From SHLQ01 sp033344795 (lineage in GTDB: Bacteria > Actinomycetota > Acidimicrobiia > Acidimicrobiales > SHLQ01), in NCBI GenBank assembly GCA_033344795.1, contig JAWPMS010000001.1:310001-374000 (forward strand): a DNA stretch of 64,000 bases. The letters are read 5' to 3'. Shown here in pieces: positions 8,354-17,006 of this stretch. The position numbers and the translations under genes are program-made. The notes beneath the pieces were generated by a model. The model made no database searches. It saw nothing but the letters and a program-made list of their open reading frames with translations, and was not told the DNA's origin. How positions within the stretch are numbered: the first letter of the stretch is position 1; each line of letters begins with the position of its first letter.

Positions 8354-9715
8354 ATGCCCAAAATCACCTTCTTTCGCGCTCTAGCGGTCGTTCTTGCCCT
8401 GTTCGCCGTGAGCTGTGGCTCCGACGAGGCCGCAAACGATGACGTTTCAACCGACGACTCCGCACTCGATTCCGAGGGCGCCGACGCCTCCGATGGTCTT
8501 CTTCCGTCAACTGACCCTGTGGACCCTGAATCGGCTCGACAACTCGCCGCATCACTGACCGGGTCTGATGTGAGCGGCGATCAGGTGACCTGCTTGCTCG
8601 ACCGGTCCGACGGCGACTCACAGCTGACCGCGGTGTTCAACGGCGCAGGTACGCAGGGCTTTCAGTTCACGCCCGAGGCGTTCACCGCGCTCGCGGTGTC
8701 GGTCCACGGCTGCCTTGAGACGAGCACACTGAATGCGTCCTTGCTCGGCCTGGCTGGTGCGGCTGACGAAGAGGCCGAGAACGAATTTGCTGACTGCATC
8801 GGGGAGAAGCTGAACGCAGAACAAACAGGCGATCTCGCGTACACGGGCCTCGCCGCGCTTTCCGTGGGATTCCCCGTCCCGGAGGGGGCCCACGAGGCCA
8901 CCATCGATGCCTCCCGGGGTTGCATCGGCTCGGTCAACCTCGCCAACCAGCTCTCCGCCAACGGCGAACAAGCCACAGCCTTTGCCTCGGTCATCGATCG
9001 CGAATGTATGGCCGAGGGCATCGACGATGAGTTCCTCGACGCATTCTGGAACGGCATCGTCACCAACACCGGACCACCAGAAGACCTCGAAACCCTCCTG
9101 GAAGGTTGTACCTCCGACTACGACTCCGGTCTGGCGAAAGAAGTGCCGGCCGACTTCGTTCCCTGGTCTGGTGACGGCACGCTTGCGAGCGTCGACCCAG
9201 CGACTCGCAACGGCCTGTACGACGCGCCACCGCCAGATCTGCTCGAGGAGGGCGTCGACTATCAGGCGGTCCTCACCACCGAAGATGGCGAGATCATCAT
9301 CGACCTCTTCGAAGATCAGGCCCCAGTCGCAGTCAACTCGTTCGTCAGCCTCGCTCGCGACGGCTACTACGACAGCACCCGCTTTCATCGGGTGCTCGAT
9401 GGATTCATGGCGCAAGCTGGCGATCCCACCGGCACCGGATCTGGCGGACCGGGATACTCGTTCGACGACGAAGACAGCGGTCTGACAGAAGTCGATCGAC
9501 GCGGCCTGCTCGCCATGGCGAACAGCGGCCCGGATACGAATGGCAGCCAGTTCTTCATCACCTTCGACGCCGCAACCCACCTCGATGGCTTGCACGTCGT
9601 CTTCGGAGAGGTCATCTCCGGCGATGAAATCCTGGCCCTGATCGAACTGCGCGACCCCGCAGCTCCACTGAGCCGTGGCGAGTTGCTCGAATCCATCGTG
9701 ATCAGAGAGGTCTGA
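8354..9715 (+). CDS. Cyclophilin-type peptidyl-prolyl isomerase lipoprotein
   Basis: This 453-residue protein has a lipoprotein signal peptide (MPKITFFRALAVVLALFAVSC, lipobox Cys 21), so it probably works outside the membrane. The middle region (about 50-290) is acidic with several Cys residues and is not recognised. The C-terminal domain (about 300-453) is a cyclophilin with the classic residues: STRFHRVLDGFMAQAGDPTG (catalytic Arg), ANSGPDTNGSQFFIT, and LDGLHVVFGEV. It probably assists folding of exported proteins. It stands alone between divergent and convergent neighbours. Confidence 0.92.
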   Translation: MPKITFFRALAVVLALFAVSCGSDEAANDDVSTDDSALDSEGADASDGLLPSTDPVDPESARQLAASLTGSDVSGDQVTCLLDRSDGDSQLTAVFNGAGTQGFQFTPEAFTALAVSVHGCLETSTLNASLLGLAGAADEEAENEFADCIGEKLNAEQTGDLAYTGLAALSVGFPVPEGAHEATIDASRGCIGSVNLANQLSANGEQATAFASVIDRECMAEGIDDEFLDAFWNGIVTNTGPPEDLETLLEGCTSDYDSGLAKEVPADFVPWSGDGTLASVDPATRNGLYDAPPPDLLEEGVDYQAVLTTEDGEIIIDLFEDQAPVAVNSFVSLARDGYYDSTRFHRVLDGFMAQAGDPTGTGSGGPGYSFDDEDSGLTEVDRRGLLAMANSGPDTNGSQFFITFDAATHLDGLHVVFGEVISGDEILALIELRDPAAPLSRGELLESIVIREV

Positions 9716-9753
9716 CCCAAGAGTGCGCCACGGCGAGATCAGGATCGCTTGGG

Positions 9754-10497
9754 TCACACATCGCTGACCGAAAACCGCGACACGGCCAGACCAACCACAA
9801 AACTGACGAACAAGGCAAGGACGAGTCCGCCGGACACTTGTCCGAGCAGTCCTGGATCGGGGCTATTGGTGAGCGCCACACCTGTGGCGCCCGGCAACCA
9901 TTTCCCGACCTCCGGGAGTCCGATGATGAGTGGAGGTTCGACCACCATCAGCCACGCCAGTGTCCCGCCGATGGCCAGCGGCTGACTTCGCGCCATGAAT
10001 CCGATTGCGGAACCACCCACCGCGTAGAGCGGCGCGGCGAGGAGAATGCCGAGAACGGCGTTCACCACGAGTGGCGATGATGCGTCGAAGTCGACATCGT
10101 TCGCCGAGAAATAGGCAGCGGTCACCACCACGGCCGTGGCGGCGCCGACCGCACCAAAGACCAGACCGGTGAATGCCGAACCGACAACCTTGGCGGCGAA
10201 CGGAATCGTGCGGGTCGGCGAGGTGAGGAGTCGTTGGTCGATCGAACCATACCGAAAACCCGCCGTCGTCGAGACCAATCCGGCGACAACCGAAAAGATC
10301 ATGGTCGCAACCGTCGATGCATGCATTGCGAGCGCCAAGATGTCGTCGTCGGCTAGATCGTCCACTGCGGAAAGGTTGGCCACGGCCGAAATCGCAGCCA
10401 TCACGATCGAAGATCCAAGAAGGACCCTCGGAGTGGCGGTGGCCCACAGGGCGTAGATCTCCGCACGCAGGACGTCTCTTCCGGACAGCTTGTTCAT
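9754..10497 (-). CDS. ABC-2 type transporter permease
   Basis: A 247-residue integral membrane protein with about six hydrophobic segments (for example VLLGSSIVMAAISAVANL, VVGSAFTGLVFGAVGAATAV, VLGILLAAPLYAVGGSAIGF and a final VSGGLVLALFVSFVVGLAV). This is the size and layout of ABC-2 permeases paired with a single ATPase. Its ATG overlaps the ATPase stop by 4 bp (10494-10497), so the two are coupled and probably form one exporter. The substrate cannot be told from sequence. Confidence 0.85.
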   Translation of the reverse strand: MNKLSGRDVLRAEIYALWATATPRVLLGSSIVMAAISAVANLSAVDDLADDDILALAMHASTVATMIFSVVAGLVSTTAGFRYGSIDQRLLTSPTRTIPFAAKVVGSAFTGLVFGAVGAATAVVVTAAYFSANDVDFDASSPLVVNAVLGILLAAPLYAVGGSAIGFMARSQPLAIGGTLAWLMVVEPPLIIGLPEVGKWLPGATGVALTNSPDPGLLGQVSGGLVLALFVSFVVGLAVSRFSVSDV

Positions 10498-11261
10498 GAT
10501 GTCGCCACGCCAGAAGAAATCGCGAACACCGCGTCCTCGAGGCGATTCTCGCCGGTGCGCTCCAGCAGGGTGGTCGAGCTTTCGTTCGCAACGATTCGGC
10601 CGGAGTCGATGACGACCACCCGGTCCACGAGCGAGGCCAGTTCGGCAAGCTGGTGTGTCGACACAAAGACCGCTGCGCCCTCATCGGCGCGACGTCGCAA
10701 GAGTTCGCGCAGCCACCGGATACCCATCGGATCGAGTCCGGATGCGGGTTCGTCGAGCACGAAGATGTTCGGCTCGTCGAGCATTGAAGCGGCAAGCGAC
10801 AGGCGTTGCTTCATCCCCGTCGAGTACGTGCGCACCTTTCTGAACCGGGCATCGGTGAGGCCGACGACTTCGAGAGTGCGGTCGATAGCGCTCATTGAAA
10901 CACCTGCCTCGATGGCGATGACCTTGAGGTGCTGATATGCCGTCAATCCCGGGTGGGCGCCCAACTCGTCAAGGACTGCGCCAACCCTTGCTCGGGGCCG
11001 TGGTAGATCTCGATAGCGCTGACCATCGATGATCACCGTGCCCGACGTCGGGATCGCGAGTCCAACGATCATGCGCATCGTGGTGGTCTTGCCCGAACCG
11101 TTGGCTCCGATGAAGCCCGTGATCGACCCGAAGGGCACATCGAACGACGCGTCGTCCACAGCATGGGCTCGACCCTCGGGGTCTCCAAAGGACTTGGTGA
11201 GACCTCGAACCGAGATCGCGGGTCGAGGAATGGCGTGTTCTGAGATCACGGGGACACTCAT
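10494..11261 (-). CDS. ABC transporter ATP-binding protein
   Basis: A 255-residue nucleotide-binding subunit. Visible motifs are Walker A GANGSGKTT, signature YSTGMKQRL (a variant of the usual LSGGQ, common in ABC-2/drug-type exporters), Walker B IFVLDEPASGLDP, and the switch His in STHQ. The neighbouring permease forms its membrane part. A small two-helix membrane protein gene precedes it with a 4-bp overlap, and a TetR regulator is divergent, suggesting that the operon is repressed until a ligand is present. Confidence 0.93.
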   Translation of the reverse strand: MSVPVISEHAIPRPAISVRGLTKSFGDPEGRAHAVDDASFDVPFGSITGFIGANGSGKTTTMRMIVGLAIPTSGTVIIDGQRYRDLPRPRARVGAVLDELGAHPGLTAYQHLKVIAIEAGVSMSAIDRTLEVVGLTDARFRKVRTYSTGMKQRLSLAASMLDEPNIFVLDEPASGLDPMGIRWLRELLRRRADEGAAVFVSTHQLAELASLVDRVVVIDSGRIVANESSTTLLERTGENRLEDAVFAISSGVATS

Positions 11262-11485
11262 GCGTCGGTCCGGTCACGGTGGCGAATCCGGCGAATGACG
11301 AGAACAACCAGCCCGAGAGCGACATGTGCCGCAGCGGCGCCGGCGATGGCCACGGCACCGGTATGCAGGCTGACAAAGAGCGTCAGGAAGCCGCCTACGG
11401 CAAGAACCATTGGAAGATGTGCCTTGACTTGAGCCGACGGTGACGGCGACTCTGGTGGTGAGTTATCGAACATCATGTTCTCCAC
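11258..11485 (-). CDS. Small two-helix membrane protein, first gene of the ABC operon
   Basis: A 75-residue protein with a polar N-terminus rich in Pro/Ser, two predicted membrane helices (about 25-42, then about 44-64), and a basic Arg-rich end (RRIRHRDR) that would face the cytoplasm. It overlaps the ABC ATPase start by 4 bp and is therefore likely to be translated with it. Starts at 11485, 11476 and 11473 are all possible. No family is recognised; it could be an accessory subunit of the exporter. Confidence 0.6.
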   Translation of the reverse strand: MENMMFDNSPPESPSPSAQVKAHLPMVLAVGGFLTLFVSLHTGAVAIAGAAAAHVALGLVVLVIRRIRHRDRTDA

Positions 11486-11515
11486 CGTACGAATGGCTCT
11501 TTGGCGTGCCTAGCG

Positions 11516-11531
11516 ACAAAACCCGCTTTGT
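11516..11531. promoter_or_regulatory. Possible TetR operator dyad
   Basis: ACAAA and TTTGT arms are separated by 6 bp between the divergent ABC operon and the TetR gene. The dyad is short and was found by eye, so this is only a candidate operator. Confidence 0.25.
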
Positions 11532-11557
11532 GTGCACTATCGAACAGGAAGGCCAGA

Positions 11558-12127
11558 TTGTCCCGAAACGAATCTCACCAACCGCGCGTCGACCCCCGGG
11601 TGACCCGTACCAAGGCACAACTGCGCGATGCGTTGCGCGAGCTCATGACGCAACGCCGCTGGGACAAGATTCGGGTGCAGGACATCCTCGATCGCACGGG
11701 AATCAGCCGATCGGCCTTCTATTCACACTTCGACAGCAAGTACGACCTGTTGGTATCGGGAATTCCCGACGTGGACATCGACTTCAGCAAGCCTGGGGGT
11801 GATGGCATCGACCTCGCGCCATTCTTCATGCACGTCAATGAGATGTCCGATGTGATGCGACCCTTGCTGACCCAGCCCGTGCTGGGAGACATCATGGCCG
11901 ACTTCCATCAATCGCTCGTGAGATCTTGGCGTACGTACCTTGGGCTCAGCGCGGACACCGCGAACTCCGCAACCGTCGACTGGGTACTGCCCGATATGTT
12001 GGCGGGAGCTCTCCTCGCTGTCGCGAAGTCGTACCTCGTGCAGCGCCATCGACCCGCTCCTGAGGCCGTAGCGAGAGAATTCGAGGGCCACCTGACGTCG
12101 CTCCTCTCGAACGCATTACCGCACTGA
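11558..12127 (+). CDS. TetR-family transcriptional regulator
   Basis: About 189 residues. The N-terminal helix-turn-helix reads VQDILDRTGISRSAFYSHF, typical of TetR proteins, followed by a helical ligand domain. I place the start at TTG 11558, because AGGAAGG (11546-11552) lies 5 bp before it; a GTG at 11501 would add 19 unrelated residues. The divergent ABC exporter genes (11485 leftward) are the probable target, with self-regulation likely. The ligand is unknown. Confidence 0.88.
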   Translation: MSRNESHQPRVDPRVTRTKAQLRDALRELMTQRRWDKIRVQDILDRTGISRSAFYSHFDSKYDLLVSGIPDVDIDFSKPGGDGIDLAPFFMHVNEMSDVMRPLLTQPVLGDIMADFHQSLVRSWRTYLGLSADTANSATVDWVLPDMLAGALLAVAKSYLVQRHRPAPEAVAREFEGHLTSLLSNALPH

Positions 12128-12163
12128 CGCGTCAGCTCTCGAGGTCTGGTGCAAGACTGAGCC

Positions 12164-13531
12164 ATGGCAACTATCGACGCCCTCAGCTCCGAGTCTCCGC
12201 TCACCCAAGAATCCGTCGAACTACTCCAGGCGATGATCCGCAACGCATGCGTGAATGACGGGACGGTTGATACAGGCCATGAGTCCCGCAACGCCGACGT
12301 ACTCGTCCAGGCACTCGAGGGTCGCGGGCTCGACATCGACCGGTACGAGCCAGTGGCTGACCGCGGGTCGGTCGTCGCTCGAATCGAAGGGTCGGACCCC
12401 CGCGCACCGAGTCTGTGTTTGATGGGCCACACCGATGTCGTTCCCGTCTCACCCGACGGCTGGAGACATGACCCCTTTGGTGGCGAACTCATCGATGGAG
12501 AGATCTGGGGGCGAGGCGCCGTCGACATGTTGAACCTGACGTCGGCGATGGCGGTCGCTTTCCGACATCTTGCCGACACGGGTTTCACTCCCAAAGGCGA
12601 CCTGTTGTTCTTCGGCGTCGCCGATGAGGAAGCTGGTTCACAGGCAGGCGCAGCCTGGTTCGCCGAACACGACCCGGATGCCATCCGCGCCGACTACGTG
12701 CTCACCGAAAGTGGCGGGCTTCACCTCGGCACTCCCGAGGCTCCCCAAATCGTGATGAACGTCGGTGAGAAGGGAGTCGACTGGCGTCGCTTGCGAGTGA
12801 GGGGCACGCCGGGACATGGGTCCCGCCCCTTCCGCGCCGACAACGCGTTGATTCGGGCGGCAGCGGTGGTGCAGCGACTCGGCGACTACCGCCCTGCTCC
12901 TCGGTTTCACGAGTTGTGGCGCCAACAGGTGCACGGGTTCGGCTTCGACGAGGAGACCACACGAACCCTCCTCGACCCGGCGAAGATCGATGACTTTCTC
13001 GATGACCTCCCCTTTCCCAGCGTGGCGAGCCACCTCTACAGCTGCACACACACCACGTTCTCTCCAAACGTGGCCCACATGCCTCCAGAACAAAAGACGA
13101 ACGTCATTCCCGACAGCGTCGCGATCGAGGTCGATGTCCGCACACTTCCCGGAGAATCGAGCGATGACGTGGACGCGCATCTTCGAGAAGCCTTGGGCGA
13201 CCTCGCCGATGTCGTTGAAATCGAATCGCTCAGTGAATACAGCTCGACGATGTCACCGACCACCACTCCGCTGTGGGACACCGTGCAGCGCGCGGTCAAT
13301 CGCCCGTTCCCGACGGCCGAGATCGCTCCCCACCTGATCGTCGGGTTCACCGATTCGAGGATCTATCGCGAGATGGGTGCCGTTGCCTACGGGGCGGGGC
13401 TGTTCAGCCCAACCCTCGATGCCATGGAGTACAGCGATCGTTTCCACGGCAACGACGAGCGCATCGATATCGAGTCGATGGCGCTCAGCACACAATTTTT
13501 CATCGACGTCGCGACGGACTTCCTCTCGTGA
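12164..13531 (+). CDS. M20-family metallopeptidase
   Basis: A 455-residue zinc-dependent aminoacylase/dipeptidase-like enzyme of the M20 (ArgE/DapE/CPG2) family. Metal and catalytic motifs are all present: GHTDVVP (H89, D91), GRGAVDM (bridging D121), ADEEAGS (catalytic Glu pair), TPGHGS in the dimerisation domain and RFHGNDER with the last metal His. The exact substrate is not determined; N-acyl amino acids or dipeptides are usual. Its TGA stop overlaps the GTG start of the next gene (GTGA, 13528-13531), implying coupling. Confidence 0.92.
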   Translation: MATIDALSSESPLTQESVELLQAMIRNACVNDGTVDTGHESRNADVLVQALEGRGLDIDRYEPVADRGSVVARIEGSDPRAPSLCLMGHTDVVPVSPDGWRHDPFGGELIDGEIWGRGAVDMLNLTSAMAVAFRHLADTGFTPKGDLLFFGVADEEAGSQAGAAWFAEHDPDAIRADYVLTESGGLHLGTPEAPQIVMNVGEKGVDWRRLRVRGTPGHGSRPFRADNALIRAAAVVQRLGDYRPAPRFHELWRQQVHGFGFDEETTRTLLDPAKIDDFLDDLPFPSVASHLYSCTHTTFSPNVAHMPPEQKTNVIPDSVAIEVDVRTLPGESSDDVDAHLREALGDLADVVEIESLSEYSSTMSPTTTPLWDTVQRAVNRPFPTAEIAPHLIVGFTDSRIYREMGAVAYGAGLFSPTLDAMEYSDRFHGNDERIDIESMALSTQFFIDVATDFLS

Positions 13532-14076
13532 CCACACCTACCCGATGGGTGGTCCTGACCGGCCCACCGTCGTCGGGCAAGACCACCTTGTTGAACCTGT
13601 TTGCCAACGCGGGCGAACGAACGTCGGCGGACAGCACCAGACAGCTCATCAGCGATGTGGTGAAAAGCGGCCGTACCGCCGACGAGTTCCGATTCGCCGA
13701 TGACTTTCAGCCTCGCGTGCTTGATGCGATGGCCGCCGCCGAGGCGCGACTCGATCCGGATGAGCTGACCGTCCTCGAATACGCACTTCCCTGCAACATC
13801 GCCTTCCATCGCACAGAAGGTCGTCCCCTCACCCCAGGGCTGGCCGATGCCGCCGTGCGCTACCGATACGCCGACGTGTTCATCCTCGACCCCGTCGGAT
13901 GGCAATCAGATGCTGAACGCGTCGAAGGTGAGGAGTATCAAGCGCACGTGCACGCGCATCTCTTCGATGTGTACCGGGAGTTGGGCTATGACCCTGTCAA
14001 AGTCCCAGCGATGAGTGCCGCCGAGCGTTTCGATCTCGTTCGCACGACCCGATCGGCCCAACCCCGCGGATCATGA
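13528..14076 (+). CDS. P-loop NTPase/kinase (AAA_28-like)
   Basis: A 182-residue nucleotide-binding protein with a phosphate-binding loop TGPPSSGKTT near the N-terminus and a later YADVFILDPVGW segment. It resembles the small AAA_28 group (NadR-type ribosylnicotinamide-kinase-like ATPases), where the second motif would help bind the phosphoryl acceptor; the family assignment is moderate. The start is GTG 13528, overlapping the M20 peptidase stop by 4 bp. The last codons overlap the end of the convergent SDR gene by 6 bp. Confidence 0.75.
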   Translation: MTTPTRWVVLTGPPSSGKTTLLNLFANAGERTSADSTRQLISDVVKSGRTADEFRFADDFQPRVLDAMAAAEARLDPDELTVLEYALPCNIAFHRTEGRPLTPGLADAAVRYRYADVFILDPVGWQSDAERVEGEEYQAHVHAHLFDVYRELGYDPVKVPAMSAAERFDLVRTTRSAQPRGS

Positions 14077-14799
14077 CCGAGCGGGTTCCGGCACGATCGT
14101 GAGATCGCGCACCAATCCGACGCCGCGGAACTCGATGATCATCGAGACGGCCTCCGCCACCGCTTCTGGCGCCAGCCAAGACTGAGGCTTCGTCGTCGGG
14201 TCGATGCCACCGAACTCGGTCAAGACACCACCAGGACAGATCTGGGACACGACGATTCCCGTGCCATCGAGCTCCATTCGCAGGGTCTTGGTCAGCGCGT
14301 CGAGGGCGAACTTGCTGGCCGCATACGCGGAGCAGGTCGCGGCTGTCTCGGTGCTTCGAATCGAGCCGACGTTGATGATGTGGCCGTTGGCGGCTTCGCG
14401 CATGTGAGGCAGCACGTTGCGAGTGACCGTGGCGACACCGGTGACGTTCACGGCCATCACGTGGTCCCATTCCTCCGCGCCCAACTCCTCGAACGGCGCA
14501 TACCGTCCCCTGCCAGCATTGTTGATCAGTACGTCGATGTTCCCGAGCTGGTCCACCGCACCACCGATCGCGTCGCGCACAGCCTGTTCATCCCTGACGT
14601 CTGCCGTCACCAGCACGGGGGACCCACCCTCGGAGCGGAGTGCTTCGACGAGCTCGTTCAACTCAGCGCTTGGTCGACCGAGGAGCGCCAGACGATGGCC
14701 GCGTGCCGCAAGAGCGAGTGCCGTGGCGCGACCGATACCCCGGCTTGGGCCGGTGAGCAGGATGTTGCGCGTGTTTGGTGACGTGTTCGAAGCTGACAT
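14071..14799 (-). CDS. Short-chain dehydrogenase/reductase (SDR)
   Basis: A 242-residue classical SDR. It has the cofactor motif TGPSRGIGRA, the structural NNAGRG motif, a catalytic Ser region (IINVGSIRS) and the active-site YAASK. The residues after the cofactor loop (LLGRPSAEL, with Arg) fit NADP(H). The substrate cannot be assigned. The gene lies between a convergent NTPase gene and an EamA transporter on the same strand 35 bp upstream. Confidence 0.9.
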   Translation of the reverse strand: MSASNTSPNTRNILLTGPSRGIGRATALALAARGHRLALLGRPSAELNELVEALRSEGGSPVLVTADVRDEQAVRDAIGGAVDQLGNIDVLINNAGRGRYAPFEELGAEEWDHVMAVNVTGVATVTRNVLPHMREAANGHIINVGSIRSTETAATCSAYAASKFALDALTKTLRMELDGTGIVVSQICPGGVLTEFGGIDPTTKPQSWLAPEAVAEAVSMIIEFRGVGLVRDLTIVPEPARS

Positions 14800-14834
14800 T
14801 GCGACAGTTTCGCATGTCGATACCCCGGGCGAAC

Positions 14835-15728
14835 TCAGCTCTTGCGACGAGACGCCATCAAGGCGCCGCCAATGGTCAGTGCCGCTCCCACGATCGCGAG
14901 CGCCCGAACCTCGTCATTGCGAATGGTCACGCCGAGAAGAAGAGACACAACGGGAATCAGGTAGGTGATGAACGATGCCCGAATCGGACCCACCCTGCCA
15001 ACGAGGGCGGACATGATCCAGTACGCAAGCCCTGTACCCACCGCTCCGAGCACCACGATCGCGAGAACCGGGGCAACCCGCCATTCATTGTCGTCGATGG
15101 TCCAGAGCCCGAAGGGCAGCACCCAAATCGTGGCGAGACCCAGGACGCCGCTCATGGTCACGATCGCTCCGTATTTCTTTTGCAGCGGCGCGGCGAGATT
15201 GATCGCGAAGCCGTAACAGAGCGTCGCAGCCAGGACCATGAGAACACCTTGCAGCTCCGATGATCCTCCACCCGCTGACCCAATGCTGATCAGGACGATG
15301 CCCAGGAATCCCACAACGATGCCGACCAGCTGCGTGCCCGTCGGCACGACCTTCAACAAGAGCGCAGACACCAGCCCGGCAAACACGGGAGTCGCGCCGT
15401 TGAGAAGCCCCGTGACCGCCGAGTTGATGTGCTCCTGGGCGAGAGGGAACAACGTGAATGGGATGCCCACCCACAAGAGAGAGAGCAGCATGAGTTGTCG
15501 CCGGTCTTCTTTTTCGATTCGTGGCTGATTTGGTCGCGCCGCTCGAATGATCCACAACGTGATGGCGCCGAGCCCGACCCGTCCGAGCGTGACCGTGCCT
15601 GGGGTCAGGCCCTCCAGCGCTTCGGCGATGAGCAGGAACGATGATCCCCAGATCAACGAGACACCGAAGAACAAACCCCAATCGGCGATGGTGAATTCGC
15701 CATCGTTCTCCGCCGCCGTCGAGGACAT
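14835..15728 (-). CDS. EamA/DMT-family transporter
   Basis: A membrane protein of about 297 residues with ten hydrophobic segments in two EamA halves (first half from FFGVSLIWGSSFLLIAEAL, second half from LQGVLMVLAATLCYGFAINL). Such proteins export metabolites or amino acids; the substrate is unknown. The ATG at 15728 gives a normal short N-terminus; an alternative GTG is 24 bp upstream and a far start lies at 15785. No clear ribosome site decides between them. Confidence 0.88.
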   Translation of the reverse strand: MSSTAAENDGEFTIADWGLFFGVSLIWGSSFLLIAEALEGLTPGTVTLGRVGLGAITLWIIRAARPNQPRIEKEDRRQLMLLSLLWVGIPFTLFPLAQEHINSAVTGLLNGATPVFAGLVSALLLKVVPTGTQLVGIVVGFLGIVLISIGSAGGGSSELQGVLMVLAATLCYGFAINLAAPLQKKYGAIVTMSGVLGLATIWVLPFGLWTIDDNEWRVAPVLAIVVLGAVGTGLAYWIMSALVGRVGPIRASFITYLIPVVSLLLGVTIRNDEVRALAIVGAALTIGGALMASRRKS

Positions 15729-15830
15729 GATCGGTGTTCGTGAGGTTGCCACGAGCACAGTCTCTCTGGACGAGTGGCATTTCACGAGCGCCTTTCAGAC
15801 ATTCAACTCCGTGACCGCAGCACGTTTACC

Positions 15831-17006
15831 TCAGGATCCAGCGAGCCGCTTCTGCAGTGGCGTCGGGAAACTCGGTTTGACCACGGTTTCCTCCACGAAG
15901 TTCGCAAGATCATCGAGACGCCGATCGAGCAATCCACGTTGCACGCTCGTCAAGGGCGCGAATAGTTCCGTGGCGATACTCGCATCGGGGCGAGAGGCCC
16001 ACCCACCCACGATCTTGCCATCGGCCCAAATCGTGGGTCCGATATTGCCGTTGCGGTCGAAGAGTTCTGCCGCATGGTCACCCACGTACCAGTGCCTGTC
16101 CTTCCAACCCATCGGGGTCGGATCGAGGGCGGGAAGCAGCGCGACCCAGGGGTCAGGTATCGAAACATCGACCTCGTCGCCTGCGAGGACGAACCCCGCT
16201 TGGCCGTGCTCGAGGGTGACCTCGACGACGTCAAGACGTGCCAGGGCATTCACTACCTTCGCCTTCGGCCATCCGGTCCACCAGCGCAAGTCGACCATCG
16301 TGCCGGGGCCAAAGGCAGCGAGCCACAGTCGCACGAGTTCCGCTGACGCGGTGTCGACATCTGGGAGCGACTGGTCGATGGGCAGCCACTGATCACGACG
16401 ATGCCAGACATATTGCCTGCCGGTCCACTGACCGCTGGGGCGGCCTCGTGCGAGGAGACCCTCGACGGCCATCAACCCAAGGACGCGCGAGGTCGCACCC
16501 GCCTGCTGCGTGAACTTCCCTGAGCCGAGCGTGATTCGGGTGGACAGCCGGGGCACGACGTCAGTCACCTGTCGCGCAGTCATTCCGGCGGATCCATCAA
16601 GCGCGTCGAGGACTTCCGAGAAGGCCTCGGCCAACCAACCCTCGGGAGTGGAGATGTCAGACTGCGCCAGGTACTTGATCAGCGTGTTCCGCTCGGTTCG
16701 GGCAACTCCACCAGCGGACGACACCTCGATCAGCGGCAGTACCGTCCGAGAGGCGACGAAGAGGGTGCGACGCATCGCGAGCGTCCGCATGAGCTCACGC
16801 TTCTCGAACAGCGTGGTCTCGATGTCTGCCACCGACACGCCTCGGGTGCGCGCGTGCACGGACAGAAAGATGCTCGCCGGATCGGTGGCATGCAGGACAA
16901 CGACGTTGTCCGCAGCGGCTACTGGGTTGGGGGCCGGGCTGGCAAGGCCGTGACGAATCGCGAGACGAGCGCGACGCTGTTCATCAGAGATCAGCACGTC
17001 TGACAT
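15831..17006 (-). CDS. Winged-helix DNA-binding protein, AlkZ/YcaQ-like (HTH_42)
   Basis: A 391-residue protein of the family that includes AlkZ and YcaQ, DNA glycosylases that remove crosslinked or alkylated bases. Support comes from the N-terminal LAIRHGLASP, the segment SIFLSVHARTRGVS, FEKRELMRTLAMRRTLFV (family hallmark), and the C-terminal region with LDPTPMGWKDR and PTIWADGKIVGGW. The usual catalytic Gln-x-(Gln/Asp) motif of AlkZ is not clearly visible, so glycosylase activity is uncertain. Its start overlaps the stop of the upstream CapA-like gene by 16 bp. Confidence 0.85.
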   Translation of the reverse strand: MSDVLISDEQRRARLAIRHGLASPAPNPVAAADNVVVLHATDPASIFLSVHARTRGVSVADIETTLFEKRELMRTLAMRRTLFVASRTVLPLIEVSSAGGVARTERNTLIKYLAQSDISTPEGWLAEAFSEVLDALDGSAGMTARQVTDVVPRLSTRITLGSGKFTQQAGATSRVLGLMAVEGLLARGRPSGQWTGRQYVWHRRDQWLPIDQSLPDVDTASAELVRLWLAAFGPGTMVDLRWWTGWPKAKVVNALARLDVVEVTLEHGQAGFVLAGDEVDVSIPDPWVALLPALDPTPMGWKDRHWYVGDHAAELFDRNGNIGPTIWADGKIVGGWASRPDASIATELFAPLTSVQRGLLDRRLDDLANFVEETVVKPSFPTPLQKRLAGS